From Metopolophium dirhodum (Eukaryota; Arthropoda; Insecta; Hemiptera; Aphididae), in the NCBI RefSeq assembly GCF_019925205.1, contig NC_083560.1, positions 15,581,145 through 15,645,144 of the forward strand: DNA of 64,000 nucleotides, written 5' to 3'. Made by a program: the position numbers and the translations under genes. Positions 1 through 14,251 of this stretch are shown here, piece by piece (the first letter of the stretch is position 1; the number at the start of each line of letters is the position of its first letter). Under the pieces are notes generated by a model, which saw only the letters and a program-made list of their open reading frames with translations, was not told the origin of the DNA and did not search any database.

Positions 1-1557
1 TAACACCACAACGTCAGAACTCTATATCTGATATTGTAAAAAAGCTGCACAAATTATCTTTCTCTGAGTGCAAACAGCAGAACTCTACCTAAAATAGCTT
101 AAAAGATATTAGCGGTTGAATACCAATGTTTTAGGAATTATGACAAAAAAATGTTGATAATTAATGAAAATCGTTTTGTGAAGTATACAAAGGCGGTTCT
201 TCCAAGCCAATTGATATACAGCTGTCAACTTGATATTTCTAAAAACGCAGACGTCTGTTCTACTGAAACCATATCAGAAAAACTTACATTCATGGTGGTT
301 TTAAAGTCGTTTCGTCAAAAAATCGAAAAATATAAAAACTATTCAAAAATTTAGTTTTTTTCATTTTCGCCCTCGTAAGCTGGCAACACCACAACGTCAG
401 AACGCTATATCTGATATTGTAAAAAAAGCTGCACAAATTATCTTTCTCTGAGTGCAAACAGCAGAACTCTACCTAAAATAGCTTAAAAGATATTAGCGGT
501 TGAATACCAATGTTTTAGGAATTATGACAAAAAAATGTTGATAATTAATGAAAAATCGTTTTGTGAAGTATACAAAGGCGGTTCTTCCAAGCCAATTGAT
601 ATACAGCTGTCAACCTGATATTTCTAAAAACGCAGACGTCTGATCTACTGAAAAAAACGCAGACGTCTGATCTACTGAAACCATATAAGAATAACCTACA
701 TTCATGGAGGTTTTAAGTCGTTTCGTCAAATAATCGAAAAATATAAAAACTATTCAAAAATTTATTTTTTTTCTTTTCCCCTCGTAAACTGGCAACACCA
801 CAATGACAGAACGCTATATCTGATATTGTTAAAAAGCTGAACAAATTACTTTTTTCTGAGTGCAAACAGCAGAACTCTAACTAAAATAGCTTAAACGATA
901 TTAGCGGTTCAATACCAATGTTTTAGGAATTATGACAACAAAATGTTGATAATTAATGAAAAATCGTTTTGTGAAGTATAAAAAGGCGGTTCTTCCAAGC
1001 CAATTGATATACAGCTGTCAACCTGATATTTTTAAAAACGCAGACGTCTGTTCTACTGAAACCATATCAGAAAAACTTACATTCATGGAGGTTTTAAGTC
1101 GTTTCGTCAAAAAATCGAAAAATATAAAAACTATTCAAAAATTTAGTTTTTTTCTTTTCGCCCTCGTAAGCTGGCAACACCACAACGTCAGAACGCTATA
1201 TCTGATATTGTAAAAAAGCTGCACAAATTATCTTTCTCTGAGTGCAAACAGCAGAACTCTACCTAAAATAGCTTAAAAGATATTAGCGGTTGAATACCAA
1301 TGTTTTAGGAATTATGACAAAAAAATGTTGATAATTAATGAAAAATCGTTTTGTGAAGTATACAAAGGCGGTTCTTCCAAGCCAAATTATATACAGCTGT
1401 CAACCTGATATTTCTAAAAACGCAGACGTCTGTTCTACTGAAACCATATAAGAATAACCTACATTCATGGAGGTTTTAAGTCGTTTCGTCAGAAAATCGA
1501 AAAATATAAAAACTATTCAAAAATTTAGTTTTTTTCTTCTTGCCCTGGTAAACTGGC
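1..1557 (+). repeat. Satellite left segment, diverged monomers
   Basis: Landmarks at 151, 535, 943 and 1325. These monomers carry GCAGACGTCTG in place of the usual ACAGACGTCTG, and most have GGTTGAATACC where the main array has GGTTCAATACC. Spacings are irregular (384, 408, 382, 364). I see no higher-order period here. This looks like older, less homogenised sequence. Confidence 0.85.
626..677 (+). repeat. 27-bp direct duplication inside one monomer
   Basis: The stretch ending GCAGACGTCTGATCTACTG occurs twice back to back (first ending at 650, second at 677). It explains why the landmark spacing from 535 to 943 is 408 rather than 381. It duplicates the 10-bp palindromic core CAGACGTCTG within one monomer. 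Confidence 0.85.
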
Positions 1558-4500
1558 AACACCACAACGTCACAACGCTATATCTGATATTGTAAAAAAG
1601 CTGCACAAATTATCTTTCTCTGAGTACAAACAGCAGAACTCTGTTACCAATGGTTGAATACCAATGTTTTAGGAATTATGACAAAAAAATGTTGATAATT
1701 AATGAAAAATCGTTTTGTGAAGTATACAAAGGCGGTTCTTCCAAGCCAATTGATATACAGCTGTCAACCTGATATTTCTAAAAACGCAGACGTCTGATCT
1801 ACTGAAACCATATAAGAATAACTTACATTCATGGAGGTTTTAAGTCGTTTCGTCAAATAATCGAAAAATATAAAAACTATTCAAAAATTTAGTTTTTTTC
1901 TTTTCCCCTCGTAAACTGGCAACACCACAATGACAGAACGCTATATCTGATATTGTTAAAAAGCTGAACAAATTATCTTTTTCTGAGTGCAAACAGCAGA
2001 ACTCTAACTAAAATAGCTTAAACGATATTAGCGGTTCAATACCAATGTTTTAGGAATTATGACAACAAAATGTTGATAATTAATGAAAAATCGTTTTGTG
2101 AAGTATACAAAGGCGGTTCTTCCAAGCCAATTGATATACAGGTGTCAACCTGATATTTCTAAAAACGCAGACGTCTGATCTACTGAAACCATATAAGAAT
2201 AACCTACATTCATGGAGGTTTTAAGTCGTTTCGTCAAATAATCGAAAAATATAAAAACTATTCAAAAATTTAGTTTTTTTCTTTTCCCCTCGTAAACTGG
2301 CAACACCACAATGACAGAACGCTATATCTGATACTGTTAAAAAGCTGAACAAATTATCTTTGTCTGAGTGCAAACAGCAGAACTCTAACTAAAATAGCTT
2401 AAACGATATTAGCGGTTCAATACCAATGTTTTAGGAATTATGACAACAAAATGTTGATAATTAATGAAAAATCGTTTTGTGAAGTATACAAAGGCGGTTC
2501 TTCCAAGCCAATTGATATACAGCTGTCAACCCGATATTTCTAAAAACACAGACGTCTGTTGTAATGAAACCATATCAGAATAACCTTCATTCATGGAGGT
2601 TTTAAGTCGTTTCGTCAAAAAATCGAAAAATATAAAAACTATTCAAAAATTTAGTTTTTTTCTTTTCGCCCTCGTAAGCTGGCAACACCACAACGTCACA
2701 ACGCTATATCTGATATTGTAAAAAAGCTGCACAAATTATCTTTCTCTGAGTACAAACAGCAGAACTCTGTTACCAATGGTTGAATACCAATGTTTTAGGA
2801 ATTATGACAAAAAAATGTTGATAATTAATGAAAAATCGTTTTGTGAAGTATACAAAGGCGGTTCTTCCAAGCCAATTGATATACAGCTGTCAACCTGATA
2901 TTTCTAAAAACGCAGACGTCTGATCTACTGAAACCATATAAGAATAACTTACATTCATGGAGGTTTTAAGTCGTTTCGTCAAATAATCGAAAAATATAAA
3001 AACTATTCAAAAATTTAGTTTTTTTCTTTTCCCCTCGTAAACTGGCAACACCACAATGACAGAACGCTATATCTGATATTGTTAAAAAGCTGAACAAATT
3101 ATCTTTTTCTGAGTGCAAACAGCAGAACTCTAACTAAAATAGCTTAAACGATATTAGCGGTTCAATACCAATGTTTTAGGAATTATGACAACAAAATGTT
3201 GATAATTAATGAAAAATCGTTTTGTGAAGTATACAAAGGCGGTTCTTCCAAGCCAATTGATATACAGGTGTCAACCTGATATTTCTAAAAACGCAGACGT
3301 CTGATCTACTGAAACCATATAAGAATAACCTACATTCATGGAGGTTTTAAGTCGTTTCGTCAAATAATCGAAAAATATAAAAACTATTCAAAAATTTAGT
3401 TTTTTTCTTTTCCCCTCGTAAACTGGCAACACCACAATGACAGAACGCTATATCTGATACTGTTAAAAAGCTGAACAAATTATCTTTGTCTGAGTGCAAA
3501 CAGCAGAACTCTAACTAAAATAGCTTAAACGATATTAGCGGTTCAATACCAATGTTTTAGGAATTATGACAACAAAATGTTGATAATTAATGAAAAATCG
3601 TTTTGTGAAGTATACAAAGGCGGTTCTTCCAAGCCAATTGATATACAGCTGTCAACCCGATATTTCTAAAAACACAGACGTCTGTTGTAATGAAACCATA
3701 TCAGAATAACCTTCATTCATGGAGGTTTTAAGTCGTTTCGTCAAAAAATCGAAAAATATAAAAACTATTCAAAAATTTAGTTTTTTTCTTTTCGCCCTCG
3801 TAAGCTGGCAACACCACAACGTCACAACGCTATATCTGATATTGTAAAAAAGCTGCACAAATTATCTTTCTATGAGTGCAAACAGCAGAACTCTGTTACC
3901 AATGGTTGAATACCAATGTTTTAGGAATTATGACAAAAAAATGTTGATAATTAATGAAAAATCGTTTTGTGAAGTATACAAAGGGCGGTTCTTCCAAGCC
4001 AATTGATATACAGCTGTCAACCTGATATTTCTAAAAACGCAGACGTCTGATCTACTGAAACCATATAAGAATAACTTACATTCATGGAGGTTTTAAGTCG
4101 TTTCGTCAAATAATCGAAAAATATAAAAACTATTCAAAAATTTAGTTTTTTTCTTTTCCCCTCGTAAACTGGCAACACCACAATGACAGAACGCTATATC
4201 TGATATTGTTAAAAAGCTGAACAAATTATCTTTTTCTGAGTGCAAACAGCAGAACTCTAACTAAAATAGCTTAAACGATATTAGCGGTTCAATACCAATG
4301 TTTTAGGAATTATGACAACAAAATGTTGATAATTAATGAAAAAATCGTTTTGTGAAGTATACAAAGGCGGTTCTTCCAAGCCAATTGATATACAGGTGTC
4401 AACCTGATATTTCTAAAAACGCAGACGTCTGATCTACTGAAACCATATAAGAATAACCTACATTCATGGAGGTTTTAAGTCGTTTCGTCAAATAATCGAA

Positions 4501-4780
4501 AAATATAAAAACTATTCAAAAATTTAGTTTTTTTCTTTTCCCCTCGTAAACTGGCAACACCACAATGACAGAACGCTATATCTGATAATGTTAAAAAGCT
4601 GAACAAATTATCTTTTTCTGAGTGCAAACAGCAGAACTCTAACTAAAATAGCTTAAACGATATTAGCGGTTCAATACCAATGTTTTAGGAATTATGACAA
4701 CAAAATGTTGATAATTAATGAAAAATCGTTTTGTGAAGTATACAAAGGCGGTTCTTCCAAGCCAATTGATATACAGCTGT
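1558..4780 (+). repeat. Trimeric higher-order repeat, period about 1125 bp, three copies
   Basis: Three monomers (one 364-bp, two of 381-382 bp) repeat as a unit. Landmarks 1689/2070/2451 correspond to 2815/3196/3577 and to 3941/4323/4705. Diagnostic variants recur in each unit: GTTACCAATGGTTG at 1643, 2769 and 3895, and CAGGTGTCAACC in the second monomer. The third unit diverges from its last monomer (4705) onward. The short monomer lacks about 17 bp, which removes the TAGCTTAAAAG motif and alters the B-box-like motif. Confidence 0.88.
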
Positions 4781-5087
4781 CAACCCGATCTTTCGAAAAC
4801 AACAGACGTTTGTTCTACTTAAAGCATATCAGAATAACCTTCATTCATGGAGGTTTTAAGTCGTTTCGTCAGAAAATCGAAAAATATAAAAACTATTCAA
4901 AAATATAGTTTTTTTTTTTTTCGTCCTCGTAAACTGCCAACGCAAAAACGTCAGAACGCTATATCTGATAATTTAATAAAGCTAAGTAAACTATCTTTCT
5001 CTGAGTGTAAACAGCAGATCTCTAACTAAAATAGCTTAAAAGATATTAGCGGTTCAATACCAATGTTTTAGGAATTATGACAAATAA

Positions 5088-8000
5088 ATGTTGATAATTA
5101 ATGAAAAATCGTTTCGTAAAGTATACAAAGGCGGTTCTTCCAAGCCAATTGATATACAGCTGTCAACCCGATATTTCGAAAACCACAGACATCTGTTCTA
5201 CTGAAACCATATCAGAATAACCTACATTCATGGAGGTTTTAAGGTCGTTTCGTCAGAAAATCGAAAAATATAAAAACTATTCAAAAATTTAGTTTTTTTC
5301 TTTTCGCCCTGGTAAACTGGCAACACCACAACGTCAGGACGCTATATCTGATAATTTAATAAAGCAATGTAAACTATCTTTCTCTGAGTGTAAACAGCAG
5401 ATCTCTAACTAAAATAGCTTAAAAGATATTAACGGTTCAATACCAACGTTTTTCAAGTTATGACTAAAATTGTTGATAATAAATGAAAATTCGTTTTTTG
5501 AAGTATACAAAGGCGGTTCTTCCAAGCCAATTGATATACAGCTGTCAACCCGATATTTCTAAAAACACAGACGTCTGTTCTAATGAAACCATATCAGAAT
5601 TACCTACATTCATGGAGGTTTTAAGTCGTTTCGTCAGAAAATCGAAAAATATAAAAACTATTCAAAAATTTAGTTTTTTTCTTTTCGCCCTCGTAAACTG
5701 CCAACGCAAAAACGTCAGAACGCTATATCTGATAATGTAAGAAAGCTGAACAAATTATCTTTCTCTGAGTGCAAACACCAGAACTCTACCTAAAATAGTT
5801 TTAAAAGATATTAGCGGTTCAATACCAATGTTTTAGGAATTATGACAAAAAAATGTTGATAATTAATGAAAAATCGTTTTGTGAAGTATACAAAGGCGGT
5901 TCTTCCAAGCCAATTGATATACAGCTGTCAACCCGATATTTCGAAAACCACAGACGTCTGTTCTTCTTAAAGCATATCAGAATAACCTTCATTCATGGAG
6001 GTTTTAAGTCGTTTCGTCAGAAAATCGAAAAATATAAAAAACTATTCAAAAATTTAGTTTTTTTCTTCTCGCCCTGGTAAACTGGCAACACCACAACGTC
6101 AGGACGCTATATCTGATAATTTAATAAAGCAATGTAAACTATCTTTCTCTGAGTGTAAACAGCAGATCTCTAACTAAAATAGCTTAAAAGATATTAACGG
6201 TTCAATACCAACGTTTTTCAAGTTATGACTAAAATTGTTGATAATAAATGAAAATTCGTTTTGTGAAGTATACAAAGGCGGTTCTTCCAAGCCAATTGAT
6301 ATACAGCTGTCAACCCGATATTTCGAAAACCACAGACGTCTGTTCTACTTAAACCATATCAGAATCACCTACATTCTTGGAGGTTTTAAGGCGTTTCGTC
6401 AAAAAATCGAAAAATATAAAAACTATTTAAAAATTTAGTTTTTTTCTTTTCACCCTCGTAAACTGGCAACACCACAACGTCAGAACGCTCTATCTGATAA
6501 TGTAAGAAAGCTGAACAAATTATCTTTCTCTGAGTGCAAACAGCAGAACTCTACCTAAAATAGTTTAAAAGATATTAGCGGTTCAATACCAATGTTTTAG
6601 GAATTATGACAAATAAATGTTGATAATTAATGAAAAATCGTTTCGTTAAAAGTATACAAAGGCGGTTCTTCCAAGCCAATTGATATACAGCTGTCAACCC
6701 GATATTTCGAAAACCACAGACATCTGTTCTACTGAAACCATATCAGAATAACCTACATTCATGGAGGTTTTAAGTCGTTTCGTCAGAAAATCGAAAAATA
6801 TAAAAACTATTCAAAAATTTAGTTTTTTTTCTTTTCGCCCTGGTAAACTGGCAACACCACAACGTCAGGACGCTATATCTGATAATTTAATAAAGCAATG
6901 TAAACTATCTTTCTCTGAGTGTAAACAGCAGATCTCTAACTAAAATAGCTTAAAAGATATTAACGGTTCAATACCAACGTTTTTCAAGTTATGACTAAAA
7001 TTGTTGATAATAAATGAAAATTCGTTTTTTGAAGTATACAAAGGCGGTTCTTCCAAGCCAATTGATATACAGCTGTCAACCCGATATTTCTAAAAACACA
7101 GACGTCTGTTCTAATGAAACCATATCAGAATTACCTACATTCATGGAGGTTTTAAGTCGTTTCGTCAGAAAATCGAAAAATATAAAAACTATTCAAAAAT
7201 TTAGTTTTTTTCTTTTCGCCCTCGTAAACTGCCAACGCAAAAACGTCAGAACGCTATATCTGATAATGTAAGAAAGCTGAACAAATTATCTTTCTCTGAG
7301 TGCAAACACCAGAACTCTACCTAAAATAGTTTAAAAGATATTAGCGGTTCAATACCAATGTTTTAGGAATTATGACAAAAAAATGTTGATAATTAATGAA
7401 AAATCGTTTTGTGAAGTATACAAAGGCGGTTCTTCCAAGCCAATTGATATACAGCTGTCAACCCGATATTTCGAAAACCACAGACGTCTGTTCTTCTTAA
7501 AGCATATCAGAATAACCTTCATTCATGGAGGTTTTAAGTCGTTTCCTCAGAAAATCGAAAAATATAAAAACTATTCAAAAATTTAGTTTTTTTCTTCTCG
7601 CCCTGGTAAACTGGCAACACCACAACGTCAGGACGCTATATCTGATAATTTAATAAAGCAATGTAAACTATCTTTCTCTGAGTGTAAACAGCAGATCTCT
7701 AACTAAAATAGCTTAAAAGATATTAACGGTTCAATACCAACGTTTTTCAAGTTATGACTAAAATTGTTGATAATAAATGAAAATTCGTTTTGTGAAGTAT
7801 ACAAAGGCGGTTCTTCCAAGCCAATTGATATACAGCTGTCAACCCGATATTTCGAAAACCACAGACGTCTGTTCTACTTAAACCATATCAGAATCACCTA
7901 CATTCATGGAGGTTTTAAGGCGTTTCGTCAAAAAATCGAAAAATATAAAAACTATTTAAAAATTTAGTTTTTTTCTTTTCACCCTCGTAAACTGGCAACA

Positions 8001-11000
8001 CCACAACGTCAGAACGCTCTATCTGATAATGTAAGAAAGCTGAACAAATTATCTTTCTCTGAGTGCAAACAGCAGAACTCTACCTAAAATAGTTTAAAAG
8101 ATATTAGCGGTTCAATACCAATGTCTTAGGAATTACGACAAAAAAATGTTAATAATTAATGAAAAATCGTTTTGTGAAGTATACAAAGGCGGTTCTTCCA
8201 AGCCAATTGATATACAGCTGTCAACCCGATATTTCTAAAAACACAGACGTTTGTTCTAATGAAACCATATCAGAATTACCTACATTCATGGAGGTTTTAA
8301 GGCGTTTCGTGAAAAAATCGAAAAATATAAAAACTATTCAAAAATTTAGAATTTTTTTTCTCACCCTGGTAAACTGGCTACACCACAACGTCAGGACGCT
8401 AAATCTGATAATTTAATAAAGCTAACTAAACTATCTTTCTCTGAGTGCAAACAGCAGATCTCTAACTAAATTAGCTTAAATGATATTAACGGTTCAATAC
8501 CAACGTTTTTCAAGTTATGACTAAAATTGTTGATAATAAATGAAAATTCGTTTTGTGAAGTATACAAAGGCGGTTCTTCCAAGCCAATTGATATACAGCT
8601 GTCAACCCGATATTTCTAAAAACACAGACGTCTGTTCTAATGAAACCATATCAGAATTACCTACATTCGTGGAGGTTTTAAGTCGTTTCGTCAGAAAATC
8701 GAAAAATATAAAAACTATTCAAAAATTTAGTTTTTTTCTTTTCGCCCTGGTAAACTGCCAACGCCAAAACGTCAGAACGCTATATCTGATAATTTAATAA
8801 AGCTAATTAAACTATCTTTTTCTGAGTGTAAACAGCAGAACTCTAACTAAAATAGCTTAAAAGATATTAGCGGTTCAATACCAACGTTTTTCAAGTTATG
8901 ACTAAAATTGTTGATAATAAATGAAAATTCGTTTTTTGAAGTATACAAAGGCGGTTCTTCCAAGCCAATTGATATACAGCTGTCAACCCGATATTTCGAA
9001 AACCACAGACGTCTGTTCTACTTAAACCATATCAGAATCACCTACATTCATGGAGGTTTTAAGGCGTTTCGTCAAAAAATCGAAAAATATAAAAACTATT
9101 TAAAAATTTAGTTTTTTTTCTTTTCACCCTCGTAAACTGGCAACACCACAACGTCAGAACGCTCTATCTGATAATGTAAGAAAGCTGAACAAATTATCTT
9201 TCTCTGAGTGCAAACAGCAGAACTCTACCTAAAATAGTTTAAAAGATATTAGCGGTTCAATACCAATGTTTTAGGAATTATGACAAATAAATGTTGATAA
9301 TTAATGAAAAATCGTTTCGTAAAGTATACAAAGGCGGTTCTTCCAAGCCAATTGATATACAGCTGTCAACCCGATATTTCGAAAACCACAGACATCTGTT
9401 CTACTGAAACCATATCAGAATAACCTACATTCATGGAGGTTTTAAGTCGTTTCGTCAGAAAATCGAAAAATATAAAAAACTATTCAAAAATTTAGTTTTT
9501 TTTCTTTTCGCCCTGGTAAACTGGCAACACCACAACGTCAGGACGCTATATCTGATAATTTAATAAAGCAATGTAAACTATCTTTCTCTGAGTGTAAACA
9601 GCAGATCTCTAACTAAAATAGCTTAAAAGATATTAACGGTTCAATACCAACGTTTTTCAAGTTATGACTAAAATTGTTGATAATCAATGAAAATTCGTTT
9701 TTTGAAGTATACAAAGGCGGTTCTTCCAAGCCAATTGATATACAGCTGTCAACCCGATATTTCTAAAAACACAGACGTCTGTTCTAATGAAACCATATCA
9801 GAATTACCTACATTCATGGAGGTTTTAAGTCGTTTCGTCAGAAAATCGAAAAATATAAAAACTATTCAAAAATTTAGTTTTTTTCTTTTCGCCCTCGTAA
9901 ACTGCCAACGCAAAAACGTCAGAACGCTATATCTGATAATGTAAGAAAGCTGAACAAATTATCTTTCTCTGAGTGCAAACACCAGAACTCTACCTAAAAT
10001 AGTTTAAAAGATATTAGCGGTTCAATACCAATGTTTTAGGAATTATGACAAAAAAATGTTGATAATTAATGAAAAATCGTTTTGTGAAGTATACAAAGGC
10101 GGTTCTTCCAAGCCAATTGATATACAGCTGTCAACCCGATATTTCGAAAACCACAGACGTCTGTTCTTCTTAAAGCATATCAGAATAACCTTCATTCATG
10201 GAGGTTTTAAGTCGTTTCCTCAGAAAATCGAAAAATATAAAAACTATTCAAAAATTTAGTTTTTTTCTTCTCGCCCTGGTAAACTGGCAACACCACAACG
10301 TCAGGACGCTATATCTGATAATTTAATAAAGCAATGTAAACTATCTTTCTCTGAGTGTAAACAGCAGATCTCTAACTAAAATAGCTTAAAAGATATTAAC
10401 GGTTCAATACCAACGTTTTTCAAGTTATGACTAAAATTGTTGATAATAAATGAAAATTCGTTTTGTGAAGTATACAAAGGCGGTTCTTCCAAGCCAATTG
10501 ATATACAGCTGTCAACCCGATATTTCGAAAACCACAGACGTCTGTTCTACTTAAACCATATCAGAATCACCTACATTCATGGAGGTTTTAAGGCGTTTCG
10601 TCAAAAAATCGAAAAATATAAAAACTATTTAAAAATTTAGTTTTTTTCTTTTCACCCTCGTAAACTGGCAACACCACAACGTCAGAACGCTCTATCTGAT
10701 AATGTAAGAAAGCTGAACAAATTATCTTTCTCTGAGTGCAAACAGCAGAACTCTACCTAAAATAGTTTAAAAGATATTAGCGGTTCAATACCAATGTCTT
10801 AGGAATTACGACAAAAAAATGTTAATAATTAATGAAAAATCGTTTTGTGAAGTATACAAAGGCGGTTCTTCCAAGCCAATTGATATACAGCTGTCAACCC
10901 GATATTTCTAAAAACACAGACGTTTGTTCTAATGAAACCATATCAGAATTACCTACATTCATGGAGGTTTTAAGGCGTTTCGTGAAAAAATCGAAAAATA

Positions 11001-11582
11001 TAAAAACTATTCAAAAATTTAGAATTTTTTTTCTCACCCTGGTAAACTGGCTACACCACAACGTCAGGACGCTAAATCTGATAATTTAATAAAGCTAACT
11101 AAACTATCTTTCTCTGAGTGCAAACAGCAGATCTCTAACTAAATTAGCTTAAATGATATTAACGGTTCAATACCAACGTTTTTCAAGTTATGACTAAAAT
11201 TGTTGATAATAAATGAAAATTCGTTTTGTGAAGTATACAAAGGCGGTTCTTCCAAGCCAATTGATATACAGCTGTCAACCCGATATTTCTAAAAACACAG
11301 ACGTCTGTTCTAATGAAACCATATCAGAATTACCTACATTCGTGGAGGTTTTAAGTCGTTTCGTCAAAAAATCGAAAAAAATAAAAACTATTCAAAAATT
11401 TAGTTTTTTTTCTTTTCGCTCTCGTAAACTGCCAACGCAAAAACGTCAGAACGCTATATCTGATAATTTAATAAAGCAAACTAAACTATCTTTCTCTGAG
11501 TGTAAACAGCAGAACTCTACCTAAAATAGCTTAAAAGATATTAGCGGTTCAATACCAATGTTTTAGGAATTATGACAAAAAA
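5088..11582 (+). repeat. Higher-order repeat with 4- and 7-monomer periods
   Basis: A distinctive monomer with CAAATAAATG before the landmark occurs at 5088, 6617 and 9291 and starts each unit. The first unit has 4 monomers (5088, 5470, 5853, 6235), the second 7 (6617 to 8908), the third at least 6 (9291, 9674, 10056, 10437, 10819, 11200). The 6617 and 9291 units are 2674 bp apart and share private variants such as TTCGTTTTTTGAAG at 7001/9674, GTTTCCTCAG at 7383/10056 and AGAATTTTTTTTC at 8146/10819. A recent 7-mer duplication is the simplest reading. Confidence 0.85.
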
Positions 11583-13868
11583 ATGTTGATAATTAATGAA
11601 AAATCGTTTTGTGAAGTATACAAAGGCGGTTCTTCCAAGCCAATTGATATACAGCTGTCAACTCGATCTTTCGAAAACCACAGACGTTTGTTCTACTTAA
11701 AGCATATCAGAATAACCTTCATTCATTGAGGTTTTAAGTCGTTTCGTCAGAAAATCGAAAAATATATAAACTATTCAAAAATTTAGTTTTTTTCTTCTCG
11801 CCCTGGTAAACTGGAAACACCACAACGTCAGGACGCTATATCTGATAATTTAATAAAGCTAAGTAAACTATCTTTCTCTGAGTGTAAACAGCAGATCTCT
11901 AACTAAAATAGCTTAAAAGATATTAACGGTTCAATACCAACGTTTTTCAAATAATGACTAAAATTGTTGATAATAAATGAAAATTCGTTTTGTGAAGTAT
12001 ACAAAGGCGGTTCTTCCAAGCCAATTGATATACAGCTGTCAACCCGATATTTCTAAAAACACAGACGTTTGTTATAATGAAACCATATCAGAATTACCTA
12101 CATTCATGGAGGTTTTAAGGCGTTTCGTCAAAAAATCGAAAAATATAAAAACTATTCAAAAAATTAGTTTTTTTCTTTTCGCCCTCGTAAACTGCCAACG
12201 CAAAAACGTCAGAACGCTATATCTGATAATTTAATAAAGCTAACTAAACTATCTTTCTCTGAGTGTAAACAGCAGAACTCTAACTAAAATAGCTTAAAAG
12301 ATATTAACGGTTCAATACCAACGTTTTTCAAGTAATGACTAAAATTGTTGATAATAAATGAAAATTCGTTTTGTGAAGTATACAAAGGCGGTTCTTCCAA
12401 GCCAATTGATATACAGCTGTCAACCTGATATTTCGAAAACCACAGACGTCTGTTCTACTTAAAGCATATCAGAATAACCTTCATTCATGGAGGTTTTAAG
12501 TCGTTTCGTCAAAAAATCGAAAAAAATAAAAACTATTCAAAAATTTAGTTTTTTTCTTTTCGCTCTCGTAAACTGCCAACGCAAAAACGTCAGAACGCTA
12601 TATCTGATAATTTAATAAAGCAAACTAAACTATCTTTCTCTGAGTGTAAACAGCAGAACTCTACCTAAAATAGCTTAAAAGATATTAGCGGTTCAATACC
12701 AATGTTTTAGGAATTATGACAAAAAAATGTTGATAATTAATGAAAAATCGTTTTGTGAAGTATACAAAGGCGGTTCTTCCAAGCCAATTGATATACAGCT
12801 GTCAACTCGATCTTTCGAAAACCACAGACGTTTGTTCTACTTAAAGCATATCAGAATAACCTTCATTCATGGAGGTTTTAAGTCGTTTCGTCAGAAAATC
12901 GAAAAATATATAAACTATTCAAAAATTTAGTTTTTTTCTTCTCGCCCTGGTAAACTGGAAACACCACAACGTCAGGACGCTATATCTGATAATTTAATAA
13001 AGCTAAGTAAACTATCTTTCTCTGAGTGTAAACAGCAGATCTCTAACTAAAATAGCTTAAAAGATATTAACGGTTCAATACCAACGTTTTTCAAGTAATG
13101 ACTAAAATTGTTGATAATAAATGAAAATTCGTTTTGTGAAGTATACAAAGGCGGTTCTTCCAAGCCAATTGATATACAGCTGTCAACCCGATATTTCTAA
13201 AAACACAGACGTTTGTTATAATGAAACCATATCAGAATTACCTACATTCATGGAGGTTTTAAGGCGTTTCGTCAAAAAATCGAAAAATATAAAAACTATT
13301 CAAAAAATTAGTTTTTTTCTTTTCGCCCTCGTAAACTGCCAACGCAAAAACGTCAGAACGCTATATCTGATAATTTAATAAAGCTAACTAATCTATCTTT
13401 CTCTGAGTGTAAACAGCAGAACTCTAACTAAAATAGCTTAAAAGATATTAACGGTTCAATACCAACGTTTTTCAAGTAATGACTAAAATTGTTGATAATA
13501 AATGAAAATTCGTTTTGTGAAGTATACAAAGGCGGTTCTTCCAAGCCAATTGATATACAGCTGTCAACCTGATATTTCGAAAACCACAGACGTCTGTTCT
13601 ACTTAAAGCATATCAGAATAACCTTCATTCATGGAGGTTTTAAGTCGTTTCGTCAGAAAATCGAAAAATATAAAAACTATTCAAAAATTTATTTTTTTCT
13701 TCTCGCCCTGGTAAACTGGCAACACCACAACGTCAGGACGCTATATCTGATAATTTGATAAAGCTAAGTAAACTATCTTTCTCTGAGTTTAAACAGCAGA
13801 TCTCTAACTAAAATAGCTTAAAAGATATTAACGGTTCAATACCAACGTTTTTCAAGTTATGACTAAAA
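11583..13868 (+). repeat. Tandem duplication of a 3-monomer unit, 1144 bp
   Basis: Landmarks 11583, 11964 and 12345 correspond to 12727, 13108 and 13489 at a constant 1144 bp. Shared private variants include CTCGATCTTTCG in the first monomer of each unit and GTTTGTTATAATG in the second. A few substitutions separate the copies (CATTCATTGAGG in the first copy against CATTCATGGAGG in the second). Confidence 0.87.
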
Positions 13869-14251
13869 TTGTTGATAATAAATGAAAATTCGCTTTGTGA
13901 AGTATACAAAGGCGGTTCTTCCAAGCCAATTGATATACAGCTGTCAACCCGATATTTCTAAAAACACAGACGTCTGTTCTAATGAAACCATATCAGAATT
14001 ACCTACATTCATGGAGGTTTTAAGTCGTTTCGTCAAAAAATCGAAAAATATAAAAACTATTCAAAAATTTAGTTTTTTTTCTTTTCGCCCTCGTAAACTG
14101 GCAACACCACAACGTCAGAACGCTATATCTGATATTGTAAAAAAGCTAACTAAACTATCTTTCTCTGAGTGTAAACAGCAGAACTCTACCTAAAATAGCT
14201 TAAAAGATATTAGCGGTTCAATACCAATGTTTTAGGAATTATGACAAAAAA

